Source: a virus
Length of the DNA: 42,418 nucleotides
Direction: 5' to 3' (one strand)
IMG/VR virus record: IMGVR_UViG_3300035698_009238
Location: 1-42,418 of that record
Under the pieces are notes generated by a model. That model did no database searches and was not told where the DNA came from. It was given only the letters and a program-made list of their open reading frames with translations. Shown here in pieces: positions 4,392 through 14,300 of this stretch. Positions within the stretch are counted from its first letter, which is position 1, and each line of letters starts with the position of its first letter. The position numbers and the translations under genes are program-made.

Positions 4392-6965
4392 TTAATCTGC
4401 CATTGTAGCAATGTGAAGCGTTATTTGAACAGCGCCGGTTCCGGCTTTCCCGCCCGCCGTTCCAACCGTAATTACATCCCCAGCCGCAATAACTTTTTGC
4501 GTACATTCGGATTCAGTGATCCTTGTTGTGTATCCAAGATTTTTCGATACTTCCGATGTCGTAGTATCGAAATAATCGCCATCCAAAGCAACGCCATCCT
4601 GATACCTTCCGATCTGAACAGCAACACCCGCATCTGCTGAACTGGCTTCGGTGTATGTGATGTCGTATCCTACCAGAGCGCAGGCACAGGGAGCGACAAA
4701 CACAAGCACGTCAGACGCCCCGCCGGACAGGTCTAGCTCGGATGATATAGAAGCAATATCCGATACAAATGCCAACTCCGTTGCCGAAGCGTTCTGAGTG
4801 TAATACACGGGCGTTGTCGTGTTGGTGATGATATTGCCTTTCAATACAACGCCTTCGGTGTAATCCTCGATCGCGATCCCGGTAGTCGCGCCATTTATAA
4901 TATTGTTGCCAATTATAACGTTATTGTTCTTTCCTGCCCCTGCATTCTCGTCATGAACACGGATGCCGTAGCTGTGGCTCCCGTATATGATATTTCCCTT
5001 TATAATATTGTCGTCATTATCATAGCCCTGAGCATGGAGACAGATGCCGTATAGCTCCGACCCGCCATCGGCATCAATGATATTGTCGATTAGTTGCAGT
5101 GCTTTTGATGCCGCTGTCGCCGAAGTGTGTTTGATATGCGCTCCCGCGCGGAAACCAACGAATTGGTTTCCCTTGATCTGGCAGTTATCGTGTCCAAGTA
5201 TCGCATAAATCCCAATATTATTTAGTATTTCTCCAACGTTCAAAAAGACATTATTCGCAATCATATCATCAGTCATCATGCCGGAAGCGTAAACGCCGTA
5301 TTTTGCATTCACATAGATGTGATTATCGGTAATTGTTACCTTGCTATGGGAATTCGCCAAGTGTATTGCCTGTCCTGTACTTGCGTTTCCTGTTTGACAG
5401 ACATTACCCTTGATAATAGTGTCCTTGCTTGATATTGATGCGAGAGCATCTCCGTTGACTGCGTTATCTGCAATTATAACATGCTCTGCTGTTGCGTGTG
5501 TGTTGATCTGCCCAACAGCCGTCCCAGGATAGCCCTCAAAATGATTACCTATTATGGCAATATTCCTGTTGACGCCATAAGTCTCATTCCCGCCATGTGT
5601 GACGCCATGCCGATTGCATCTGAAGGCGCAGCCCTCAATAGTGATGTCATTGCTCGCATTTCCAACCATAATGCCGTATCCTGTCGAAGCCACTAGCCCC
5701 TCCGAAATATGGCATTCACTGATCACGCTCTCCAAAACGTCATACAGTTGCAAATTTGTATAATAGAATCCGGTAATGATGCAATTCTCAATCCTGATAT
5801 TCCTTGCCTGCTGAAACCTGATCCCAATTTGCTGATCTGCTGCTGCGCCCTGTATTTTCAGATCCCTGATCCCCATGTTTTCTTTCATGGTAACGGTGTC
5901 TATCGTTGCCGTATCAACGGTCAGGTAGGTATCAGCTAATCGCGTCTTAAGCGTCAGCGTATTTGATGCAATACTGGCTATCTGGACGATTTCACCCTGC
6001 TTAGTATAGCCGGATGCTGCATCAATGAATTTCGCTTCAGTGCGTACCCTGATCCAGTCGTCTGCGCTCAATCCGCTTGCATCGGCGACAACGACCTGAT
6101 AATGCCCCCGATTTGCACCAACCGCCCGGACATCATCAATCCGAAGATCGAAAGCGCCTTTATCAACGACCATCTGCACGCCGACTGATATGATTGCGGC
6201 GTCCTTATTCGGATTGGCAAGCGAGATCGTTACTTCCGTCCATGTGTCTGCTGAAACAGCAGGGACGTTCAAGGTTTCCTTCGGGCTCGCACATTGTGCC
6301 GTATTATCCAAGAGTATCGCCAAATCGCCCGCATCAAGCGCAACAGATGATTTGATATGCAGCTTGATCTCCGCATGTTTGGATATGTCAGTTGATGATA
6401 TAGTTTCGGTAGCGATTATATCCCCCGCGCCGCATCCCGCTGCTACCTCGAACTTTGCTGATGCCGATCCTTCTTCCTTATCCCCTGCGTCTGCTGATTC
6501 TGTTACGTCGCCATCGACAAACTCATCCCATGCGTCCTCGCAATCTTCGATCTGCACGCCGCTGACGGTTGTTGTGTTTACGGAGATCGATCCACACGCA
6601 TCAATAGGATAATTGCCGGATGGATGGTCAATGATGGATGCCTGACCAATGCCCTGTAAGACGATATTTGAATACAGCGTCAGCGCGGTGTCCGTCCGGT
6701 AGGTGCCCGACGGAAAGAAGACCATGCCCCCGCCATCCGTATGAGCCGCATCAATAGCCGCCTGAATAGCCGCTGTATCGTCTGTGCTGCCATCACATAC
6801 AGCGCCATAGTCAGGATGCATGACATTATATACATGACCGCCTTTGGTGAAATAGTCTTTCAGTGTCTCAGTTGGCGTCTTTGTCCACGCATTTAGATTG
6901 GTATCATCTATATCGTCGCCATCTACAATCGTTGTCATATCTGTCGGAAATGCCGGTCGCGCCAT
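4392..6965 (-). CDS. Tail spike with pectate-lyase-type beta helix
   Basis: 857 residues. Residues of about 45-110 match the start of the pectate-lyase-3/tail-spike fold: YGAVCDGSTDDTAAIQAAID, then GGGMVFFPSGTY and LYSNIVLQGIG. Residues of about 125-290 look like an inserted jelly-roll (WTEVTISL, LRIDDVRAV) of carbohydrate-binding type. The right-handed beta helix then resumes with many short N/G/I-rich coils (NIRIENCIITGFYYTN, NDITIEGCAFRCNRHG) to about 735. The last 120 residues form a beta-rich knob. Tail spikes bind and often cleave surface polysaccharide; the catalytic residues cannot be assigned here. Ends the tail gene series. Confidence 0.8.
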   Translation of the reverse strand: MARPAFPTDMTTIVDGDDIDDTNLNAWTKTPTETLKDYFTKGGHVYNVMHPDYGAVCDGSTDDTAAIQAAIDAAHTDGGGMVFFPSGTYRTDTALTLYSNIVLQGIGQASIIDHPSGNYPIDACGSISVNTTTVSGVQIEDCEDAWDEFVDGDVTESADAGDKEEGSASAKFEVAAGCGAGDIIATETISSTDISKHAEIKLHIKSSVALDAGDLAILLDNTAQCASPKETLNVPAVSADTWTEVTISLANPNKDAAIISVGVQMVVDKGAFDLRIDDVRAVGANRGHYQVVVADASGLSADDWIRVRTEAKFIDAASGYTKQGEIVQIASIASNTLTLKTRLADTYLTVDTATIDTVTMKENMGIRDLKIQGAAADQQIGIRFQQARNIRIENCIITGFYYTNLQLYDVLESVISECHISEGLVASTGYGIMVGNASNDITIEGCAFRCNRHGVTHGGNETYGVNRNIAIIGNHFEGYPGTAVGQINTHATAEHVIIADNAVNGDALASISSKDTIIKGNVCQTGNASTGQAIHLANSHSKVTITDNHIYVNAKYGVYASGMMTDDMIANNVFLNVGEILNNIGIYAILGHDNCQIKGNQFVGFRAGAHIKHTSATAASKALQLIDNIIDADGGSELYGICLHAQGYDNDDNIIKGNIIYGSHSYGIRVHDENAGAGKNNNVIIGNNIINGATTGIAIEDYTEGVVLKGNIITNTTTPVYYTQNASATELAFVSDIASISSELDLSGGASDVLVFVAPCACALVGYDITYTEASSADAGVAVQIGRYQDGVALDGDYFDTTTSEVSKNLGYTTRITESECTQKVIAAGDVITVGTAGGKAGTGAVQITLHIATMAD

Positions 6966-6982
6966 GCTATCACCATCCCGTT

Positions 6983-7882
6983 CTATGCAAGAACCCCGCG
7001 CTGCTGTAAGTCATAAATCAAGGTTCCAAGTACATCAGCCAATTCCGCATCTGCCGCTGTATTACAATCCATCGCTCTATCAGCTGTTATGTTTGTGATT
7101 GTGTATGTATTGGGCGATGAAAAATATAACCGATCTGTATAGATATATTTCCCTGTTGCCATTGTTATATCTTCATTTACCGTAATTGTTGCCGCCCCGG
7201 AGTCCTCTATAGTATCCACTTTGAGCGTGGGCGTGTTAACATATGTTGACACGCGGATAAAGTCTACATTCTCGATATAGTGCTCATTCATATCAATAAA
7301 TGCCTGCATTGTTATGCCTGTGCCGCCTACGTCCGCTATGTGGTCAGCATAGAGTGCCCCTCCAGCCGCCAGATGAATTGACCCCGCATAACCTCCCATG
7401 TAGATTGTATCGTTGATCGTGATTTTCCCCGTTACCGAATCCTCTATAATGTCGACCATGAGAGAGGGCGTCTTAATATATTTCCCAGCCGCCATCACAA
7501 TATCTTCATTAACCGTAATGTATGCCGCACCGGAGTCGTCTATAGTGTCAACAGATAAAGTCCCCGCAACGTCAAAATTTGATGGAGCGGCGATTGCTCC
7601 TGTAAAACTCAACGTGCCCGTCACAGCCAGATTCCCTGTAACAGAAACATCATCATCAAGAATAAGGCTGCCACCTGAAACATATATTGTCAGCGTATCC
7701 GCCCATTGTATGCCCTTATCCGCCGCAATGTCGATATTGCCGTCCGCCGTATTGTTGACTAAATCACCAAGACATGCCCCGATCGCATTGATATTATCAA
7801 TCAGAGCATTCAGGAAATCAACATCAACGCCTGTTGTATCTACTACCGCTGCCAAAGCTGGATTAGTCGGAAATGTTGCCAT
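6983..7882 (-). CDS. Repeat-bearing tail fibre protein
   Basis: 299 residues. A helical N-terminus (DVDFLNALIDNINAIGACLG) is followed by a beta-repeat shaft with recurring units VDTIDDSGAAYITVNEDI, VDIIEDSVTGKITINDTI and VDTIEDSGAATITVNEDI, each followed by a GKYIxT-like turn. The C-terminus (LADVLGTLIYDLQQRGVLA) is helical. The composition is that of trimeric phage fibres. Its start codon overlaps the stop of the upstream tail hub gene by one base, so they are coupled. Confidence 0.65.
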   Translation of the reverse strand: MATFPTNPALAAVVDTTGVDVDFLNALIDNINAIGACLGDLVNNTADGNIDIAADKGIQWADTLTIYVSGGSLILDDDVSVTGNLAVTGTLSFTGAIAAPSNFDVAGTLSVDTIDDSGAAYITVNEDIVMAAGKYIKTPSLMVDIIEDSVTGKITINDTIYMGGYAGSIHLAAGGALYADHIADVGGTGITMQAFIDMNEHYIENVDFIRVSTYVNTPTLKVDTIEDSGAATITVNEDITMATGKYIYTDRLYFSSPNTYTITNITADRAMDCNTAADAELADVLGTLIYDLQQRGVLA

Positions 7883-9054
7883 CAGTATCGCTCCCCCGCC
7901 GACAGGATCGTGAAGACTCCTGTGTAAACGTTACTTGTTATGTATTCATAGGTTTTTTCAATAGTGAAATAGCCCTTGATGTTCTCTGACTTGCTGTTGA
8001 CGAAAATCCTGTCGTCAATTTGCAGTTGCGGGATCGCCTGACACTTCAGCTTATATAAATCACGGGGGTAAGCATACCAATCAAGGGATTGATCGATCAC
8101 CATTCCCGCATTTGCCCAGTTCCCGATCAGTTCGTCCGTCTCAGCATTAGCAAATTCTCCATGCTTATGCTTAGAGAGCGAATCCGTCCGGTTTCTTGTG
8201 TGCTGTCCTGCAACAATTCCATCACCTGCTGTGAATTCAGGACGGATGCAGTTGAAGAAGTCCACGATCTTCTTGTTGATCAATGTTGCCTGTCTGTCAT
8301 GCTTGATGTACTCGATGATACTATCATCAAAGGTGTATGCGGTTTCCTCAAAGGTTGACCTTCTCGTCAGTTGCAGTCTCCCCTTTTCGGAGAAATACTG
8401 CTTGTATCCCATGAGCAAAGCTGAACCATGCACCAGCTTCCAGAAGTTCCGGAGACTGAAATATGTCGTCCCGAAGGTCAGCGTTGACGGTGGACCCGAT
8501 TCATTCTCATAGTCAATAGCACCGATCCCCGTTTGGGATACAAGATAATCGACTAATGCTTTTGGCGTCGTATAGGCTGAATGATCGCCGCTTGTTTTAT
8601 TCTGCTCAAGCACATATCCCGAATTGGCAATATCAAGGCTGATCGTCTTGCTATTCGACTCAAGCGCAACCTCCCTGATAATACCCGCAAATCTTGGGAT
8701 CATATCATCATTGAATCCGGCGTCAACATAGACTTTCTGGTTCTTCCTGAAAGTCGTTCTGCCATTCTCGATATAGTCACCATCTTCATCAACAATGGTA
8801 ATATTCCCCGTTCCATAGCGCGGTTCAGCAAGCGAATCCTCTGATTGGTTTGTGTATGATACCGATTCAATCTTATCCGGATCGATTTCTCCATGCAACT
8901 CTACAAAGACGGCATAAGAAGGTTTCCGCTTCTTTGCCAGAGATCTGCGCTCAAAGGTCTGCCAGTTGCCGATCTGTTGCCCAACAGTGATGCCGGATGC
9001 TGCCTTATAGCCATCACCGACTTGGACACATCTTTTCAGGTTTCCAAAGTCCAT
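7882..9054 (-). CDS. Tail hub / baseplate-like protein
   Basis: 390 residues. The central part (RFAGIIREVALESNSKTISL, then a segment with YVLEQNKTSG and LVDYLVSQTG) and the length resemble gp27/Tal-like tail hub proteins, in which two similar beta-barrel domains form the tail tip ring. The C-terminal part (IDDRIFVNSKSENIKGYFTI) fits the second hub domain. No peptidase or lysozyme motif is seen. It lies between a lectin-bearing tail protein and the fibres, as expected for a tip protein. The match is by fold-like features and position only. Confidence 0.55.
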   Translation of the reverse strand: MDFGNLKRCVQVGDGYKAASGITVGQQIGNWQTFERRSLAKKRKPSYAVFVELHGEIDPDKIESVSYTNQSEDSLAEPRYGTGNITIVDEDGDYIENGRTTFRKNQKVYVDAGFNDDMIPRFAGIIREVALESNSKTISLDIANSGYVLEQNKTSGDHSAYTTPKALVDYLVSQTGIGAIDYENESGPPSTLTFGTTYFSLRNFWKLVHGSALLMGYKQYFSEKGRLQLTRRSTFEETAYTFDDSIIEYIKHDRQATLINKKIVDFFNCIRPEFTAGDGIVAGQHTRNRTDSLSKHKHGEFANAETDELIGNWANAGMVIDQSLDWYAYPRDLYKLKCQAIPQLQIDDRIFVNSKSENIKGYFTIEKTYEYITSNVYTGVFTILSAGERY

Positions 9055-9076
9055 TGATTCTCAACTCAGCCCCTCA

Positions 9077-9116
9077 GCGAAGCAAGAAGCTCCCCGATGA
9101 ATCGGGGAGTAGCTCA
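9077..9116 (+). other. Hairpin resembling an IS200/IS605 right end
   Basis: Between two tail genes. Plus strand GCAAGAAGCTCCCCGAT then a stem partner ATCGGGGAG and TAGCTCAC. The stem is 9090-9098/9101-9109 (9 bp, perfect, 2-base centre). The layout AAGCTCCC...GGGAGTAG(T/C)TCAC recalls the right ends of IS200/IS605 family elements and the 3' end of TnpB guide RNAs. The upstream gene's stop codon (9114-9116) lies inside it. No transposase or TnpB gene is nearby, so this is at most a remnant; a plain intercistronic hairpin is the alternative. Confidence 0.35.
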
Positions 9117-11369
9117 CTGGAGTCCTATCAATGCCACCAGGTCAAGTGATGCTTCACGCGGTGGCGCCGAAATTGTCTGTCCTGTCTGATGCGTTTCCTG
9201 CAAAGTCGCGCTCTTGATCCTGTAGTGCTGTTCATATGTAACCTCTACGGTATCCCCCGAATCAATCGCCGTATCCCGGACATGCGTTCCAAAATTGGTA
9301 GTCGTTCCGCCAACGGCGTCCAGAGAATTGCCTGTACCCGATCCATCGGTAATCATTCCATCCGCATCAGCATTAGCAGCAGAGGCAGCATCATCAAATG
9401 ACCAATAGGAATGTGTGCCGCCAACCGTCCATGCTAAGCTCTTGTAGTCTCTTGGATAGGCTGCTTGATATGCAATCTGCGTTGCTGTTGGCTGCGTTCC
9501 CCCGAATTGGATTTTTACATCAGCGATACTGCCAATGAACTTATTGTCGCCATCTGATTCAGCGCCGACACAGAAATTCTCTGCATTTGCCAGCGATTCC
9601 GCAGCAGCAGCCAAAGCGACAGCGCCATCGTTGTTGTATGTATCATCAGCACCATCCCGATATATTTTGCAGTTATCGGCATTATTCCTATCCACAGTAA
9701 CGGCAACATGATGCCAGTCGCCGTCATTGACCTCAGTATTGCCACGAATAACAAAAGCATCGGAATCCGTATCGACCATGCGAAAATACATCTTGCCGGA
9801 TGTAATGAAAAACACATATCCGGTCACTCCGGATAGCGCCGTCGCCTTGCACACGACGCCCTTTGTGGCTGTGTCTGTAGTCCTGATCCATAACGATATG
9901 AAAATATCCGATACGGTGGTATTAAGCACATTACCGCCTGAAAAATATTCCGAACCTGTCAAGGTAGCAAATGCGCCATCAGCGATCACCGATTCCCGAT
10001 CATCCTCTATGCTGTAATCAATGCCCTTTTGCAATATCAGTCGCTGCGTCTTATTCTTGACCTGCACAACATCATCATCGCTGTCCAGAACGGCTTTATT
10101 TGTCAGGTCAACGGTATCATCCTGATCCCTGTTGATGATCGCCTGAATCCAGTACGATTGCAGTGATAATGCCGTACCCGATCCCTTGCTGTTTTGCGTC
10201 TGGACTAATGCTCGGACGTAGCCAGTCGAAGTATCAACGAATTTCTGTGCAGTGCTGGCTTTTGTCGTGGAGAATGACAGCGTTTCCTTGCTGCTGCTTC
10301 TGCTCTGGTCTACCTTCGCCCAGTGCCCGGAATCTACATTCCAGAGATATAAAACAACGCCATCCTGATCGGAAGAACTGGCATCATTCGCCGATCCCTT
10401 ATATTCGATTGAAAGCGTTCTGATCTGGTCTGCTGCTGTGTATTCGCCAGAAATATCTATCTTAAATTTGTGATAGAGATAATGCCCCGTTGATGATGCG
10501 GTATCTTCTGCATAGGTAGCATCATCCCCATCAACAGCCTGATAATCCGCTGTTGCAAATTCCGTTGTCTCGAAGTCTCCGACCGCTGACGGCTCCGAAG
10601 AGCTTGCATCGTTATAGGCGTAATCAGTGGATGATGGATTGGTTATTCCAGAATAATTGTATGTCGTCTCGGTATACAGCTTTTCTTCATTCTTCCCCTG
10701 TCGGACGGCACAATCATCAAGCCACGTTTCAGTATTGCTTAGATGGAGGTCAAGCAGCTTTTCAAATTCAGCATGACTCAGGCGATTGAAAAACATTGAC
10801 AGATTGACCGAGACGGAGGTTTTATCCTCAACTATATTCCCGTTGAGCGTTTTGCGTTTATTCTCATTTGCCGGATAGCTCTTCCTGTAACTTTCAGGAT
10901 TAGCATCAAGCACGTTGCCCTGACACGATATATCATCTATATAGAATTTATTCGTTGAATCCGTACCCGCCCTGAGAAAAACCCTGATCGTTGCGCAGCC
11001 TGCAGGAGTGGTGAATTTATTCCTATAATTTGTCCATGTTTCTGCTGTCAGCGTATCAGTTTCGATATTCGCGCCATTGGTCTGATCGTAGATCACAACG
11101 TCAATTTCCTGAGCAGATGCGTTTAGATAGGCAAACTCAAACACGTAATCAGTCGAAGCGTCAGCGTCAGTGAAATCCCTGTATACGCCCTTGCCGTCCT
11201 GAGAAGCATCCGGATCAACATACAGGCATGAGGGATGATCGGTATCGCCAACATAATTCCCCGTCGTACCCGCAAAGGCAGATTCTTCAAGCCATTCAAG
11301 ACATTCCCATTCTTCGTCAAAGTGAGAAATATAGCCCTCTGGATTTGGTAAGAAATAATCAGCACTCAT
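9114..11369 (-). CDS. Tail protein with two lectin-type insertions
   Basis: 751 residues. The N-terminal 30 and residues of about 155-215 (RKTLNGNIVEDKTSVSVNLS, then HAEFEKLLDLHL) plus the last 45 (YRIKSATLQETHQTGQTISA) look like parts of one tail scaffold, perhaps distal-tail-like. Inserted are a jelly-roll at about 35-150 (WTNYRNKFTTPAGCATIRVF, FYIDDISCQG) and a LamG/concanavalin-like domain at about 470-640 (ISLWIRTTD, DGDWHHVAVTVDR, IYRDG, FIGSIADVKI). Such lectin folds bind cell-surface sugars. It follows the tape measure gene with an ATGA overlap. Confidence 0.7.
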   Translation of the reverse strand: MSADYFLPNPEGYISHFDEEWECLEWLEESAFAGTTGNYVGDTDHPSCLYVDPDASQDGKGVYRDFTDADASTDYVFEFAYLNASAQEIDVVIYDQTNGANIETDTLTAETWTNYRNKFTTPAGCATIRVFLRAGTDSTNKFYIDDISCQGNVLDANPESYRKSYPANENKRKTLNGNIVEDKTSVSVNLSMFFNRLSHAEFEKLLDLHLSNTETWLDDCAVRQGKNEEKLYTETTYNYSGITNPSSTDYAYNDASSSEPSAVGDFETTEFATADYQAVDGDDATYAEDTASSTGHYLYHKFKIDISGEYTAADQIRTLSIEYKGSANDASSSDQDGVVLYLWNVDSGHWAKVDQSRSSSKETLSFSTTKASTAQKFVDTSTGYVRALVQTQNSKGSGTALSLQSYWIQAIINRDQDDTVDLTNKAVLDSDDDVVQVKNKTQRLILQKGIDYSIEDDRESVIADGAFATLTGSEYFSGGNVLNTTVSDIFISLWIRTTDTATKGVVCKATALSGVTGYVFFITSGKMYFRMVDTDSDAFVIRGNTEVNDGDWHHVAVTVDRNNADNCKIYRDGADDTYNNDGAVALAAAAESLANAENFCVGAESDGDNKFIGSIADVKIQFGGTQPTATQIAYQAAYPRDYKSLAWTVGGTHSYWSFDDAASAANADADGMITDGSGTGNSLDAVGGTTTNFGTHVRDTAIDSGDTVEVTYEQHYRIKSATLQETHQTGQTISAPPREASLDLVALIGLQ

Positions 11370-14300
11370 GATATTTGATTGATCGCCCCCGCCTTTTGCA
11401 TTTCAACTGCTATCATTTCTGTGAATTCCCTGAGAGAAGCCCGATCAACTAACGACGCCCCTGCATTGATCGTGATGCTGAAACTGTTATTTGTTCCTTG
11501 TTTGCCAAACTGAATATCTGTTGGCATGTCTGAAGAGGTGTATCGCTGAATATCGCGCTCATATTGTTTAGTAAGGTTTCCTATCATGGTTGCCTTTACG
11601 TCATCAGGGTTGTCGCTCTCTGATATGCTCTGTAGCGCAGTTCTATAATTGTCAGCATCGGAATCTGATCCCCTCGTGACGTAATTCTGCAATCTCTGCA
11701 TCTTCATATATTCGGGCGACATCTCATTCAATTCGGCTTGATACTGCAACTGTGCTGCCTTTGATTGCTTCTGGTATTCATTTTGCAATTCAAGCATCTT
11801 CTGATATGCGGCAGATTGACTCACAATTTTCCCTGCTGCATAATCAAGATAAACTTGGCTTATGTCGTCAGTATACTGTTTTTCTATGGTATACAATGCC
11901 GATGATTGGTCTGCGGATGCGGATGTCAGCCCCGTCAGATCCGCGATATTCTGAGCAACCGCAGCGCTAAAGACAGATGATGATTCCGCTGCAGCTTCCA
12001 GAGACGTGGTCAGCGAGTGTCCTGCGAGTTCGTCAGACAGGTCAAAGGTCGATTTCGTCATTATGTCGGCGGCTTTGGCTACGATGTCTAATGATTGCAC
12101 CATCCCTGCGCCCCTTATAGCAACAGCGCGCATATCGTCAGGCAATGACCCAAAGGGATCAGGGGGAATCATATCGTATAATATTGACTGCATGTCTTTC
12201 ATCTGACCATAGACAACAGACATGCCTTCAGGGATGTCCGATGATAGCAAACCCGATAACTGCTCCTGCATTGATGTTATTGTCGTATCTGATATGCCAA
12301 AAGCTTGCATTTCCTCAGGACTTTGTTGCGGTATCATCGCGTCAAACATGGTTCTTATTTTAAGCATTTCCTTGTATGCAGCAACAGCCTGTTCCGCCTT
12401 GTCTTCGTGTGCTTCTTTATATGCTAATTGGTCTTCGCCCGTTGCTTCTTTGCGTAAGGCATCGAGTTCTCTGAGTTCATTGTTTAAGTCATTGACTTCT
12501 GATTGAGCAGCCCAAACTTGAGCGCGTATGTTTTCATAGTGCATCCGTCGCAGTTCATCGGTCTTATATTCAGCATACTGCTCAACTAATCCCTGAAGCT
12601 CGCCATACAGTTCATGTGCTTGGCTTTTCCATGCAGTAGCTTCCCGCTGCTTTTCCGCAAGGGCGGCTGCACTTGCTCTCTGTCTTTCTTCGAGTGCTGC
12701 TGCATCTGCTTGTGTTTTGGGCTGATCTTGTATATATGATCCTAACCCGCTGATCCTGCTAGATGCGCCATATGCTCCAGAAGCTTCCTGAAGGACAGCC
12801 GCTTCTTCCTGGTAATTCCTCTGCATCTGTAACAGCTTGGCATATGTAGATTCCAACGACATTGCGCCATCATTCCCGTATTTCATGATAGCTTCTGCCA
12901 TCTTCTTCCAGTGTGCCTCTTTCAGTGCTTCAGTCTCGGCTTCAAACTTCTGCGATTCATCTGTCATTCGGATCATGTCTGTAACATACTGAAAAGCCCC
13001 GCCGCCAAAATCTGCCAACGAACCAACAACAGCCTCAAGAGATGTCGTCAGCGAGTGCCCTGCAAGTTCGTCAGATAATTCATAAGCAGCGACCTGCATG
13101 ATGTCTGTCTGTTTAGACGTTCTCCCCAAAGCAGTTTCAGTGATCCCCGCTTCTTTGGCGACTTCCGCAAAGCTCTTTCCAAGCTTGCTTATATCCCGCA
13201 ATGCGCGCTTGGTGTTTCCTTGAGCATCCACCGCTGTTTCTTCATCTGAAGAATAATCAATATTGGGATTGTGTGTGTAATAGAGATCATCCGATCCCCC
13301 TACTCCCTGATTTAGTAGGTAGCTTTGATTTCCCCCATACAACCCCGCCTGAACGTCTCGATAGGTCTCCAAAAGCTTCATGTAACTGGCATTAGAATTC
13401 AGGTTGATCTCCTGATAATCTTTATTCAGCTTGTTTTCGGTATCTAATCGCCATTTTTCCAACTCAACGAGGTCATAGCCATGCTTTGTATAAAGCAGTT
13501 TCATCTTCTGATAGTATGCGTTCAGGGATTCAAGCCGCGCATCGTATGAATTGATCTCCTGTATCCTGAATTGACTGAGCATCCTCAATTCGCCCGCCTG
13601 CTTCTTTTCAGATGCCTCAGACAGTTCGCCTATCGTTTGATGTCGCCATTCTTCCAGAGCGATCGTATCAAGCCCGAATTTCTGGTATTGAGCGATCATT
13701 GAATCAAAGAAATCGTTGGCAGATTCCCGCTTAGATTCGTTGGATTCGCTGCCTACAAGCTTTTCAGCAAGCATACCTTTCATCAGTGTTTCATACTTAA
13801 CCTGATCAAAGGTTTCGATGGCTTGGATTTCCTGATTCCGCCATTCCTGCTGTTGCTGATAGTCCCTCTCATTCATTTCGTTGAAAGCAATGATGCGATC
13901 CTTCTCTGCCTTCATTCCTGCCTCAAGCTGCTTCTCCCTATTTGCCCTTTCGGTCTTTTCGGATGTGAAGATATCGTCAAGCGTAGCCCACATCTGGCTG
14001 CCATATTTCATGACAGCGGCTGCATGTGCCCCTGCCAGTATCGTATCCTTATCAAGCACGTCCCAGCGATCCCTGTGCAGCTTCATATTCGCTCTGAGGT
14101 CTGCATTTTCTTTTGTATAGAATTCGAGGGCAGAGGTCGGTCGGTCGGGCTGTTCCAAGAAAGACGCGGCTTTCTTGGATGACTCATAAAGCTCTTCACG
14201 CATCTTCACAAGCTTTTCCTGTGAAGTAACGTAATCGTCCCAATCGCTTTTATATTCCCGGACTACACCACCAAGAGATTTGAATGGATTGACCAAAGCA

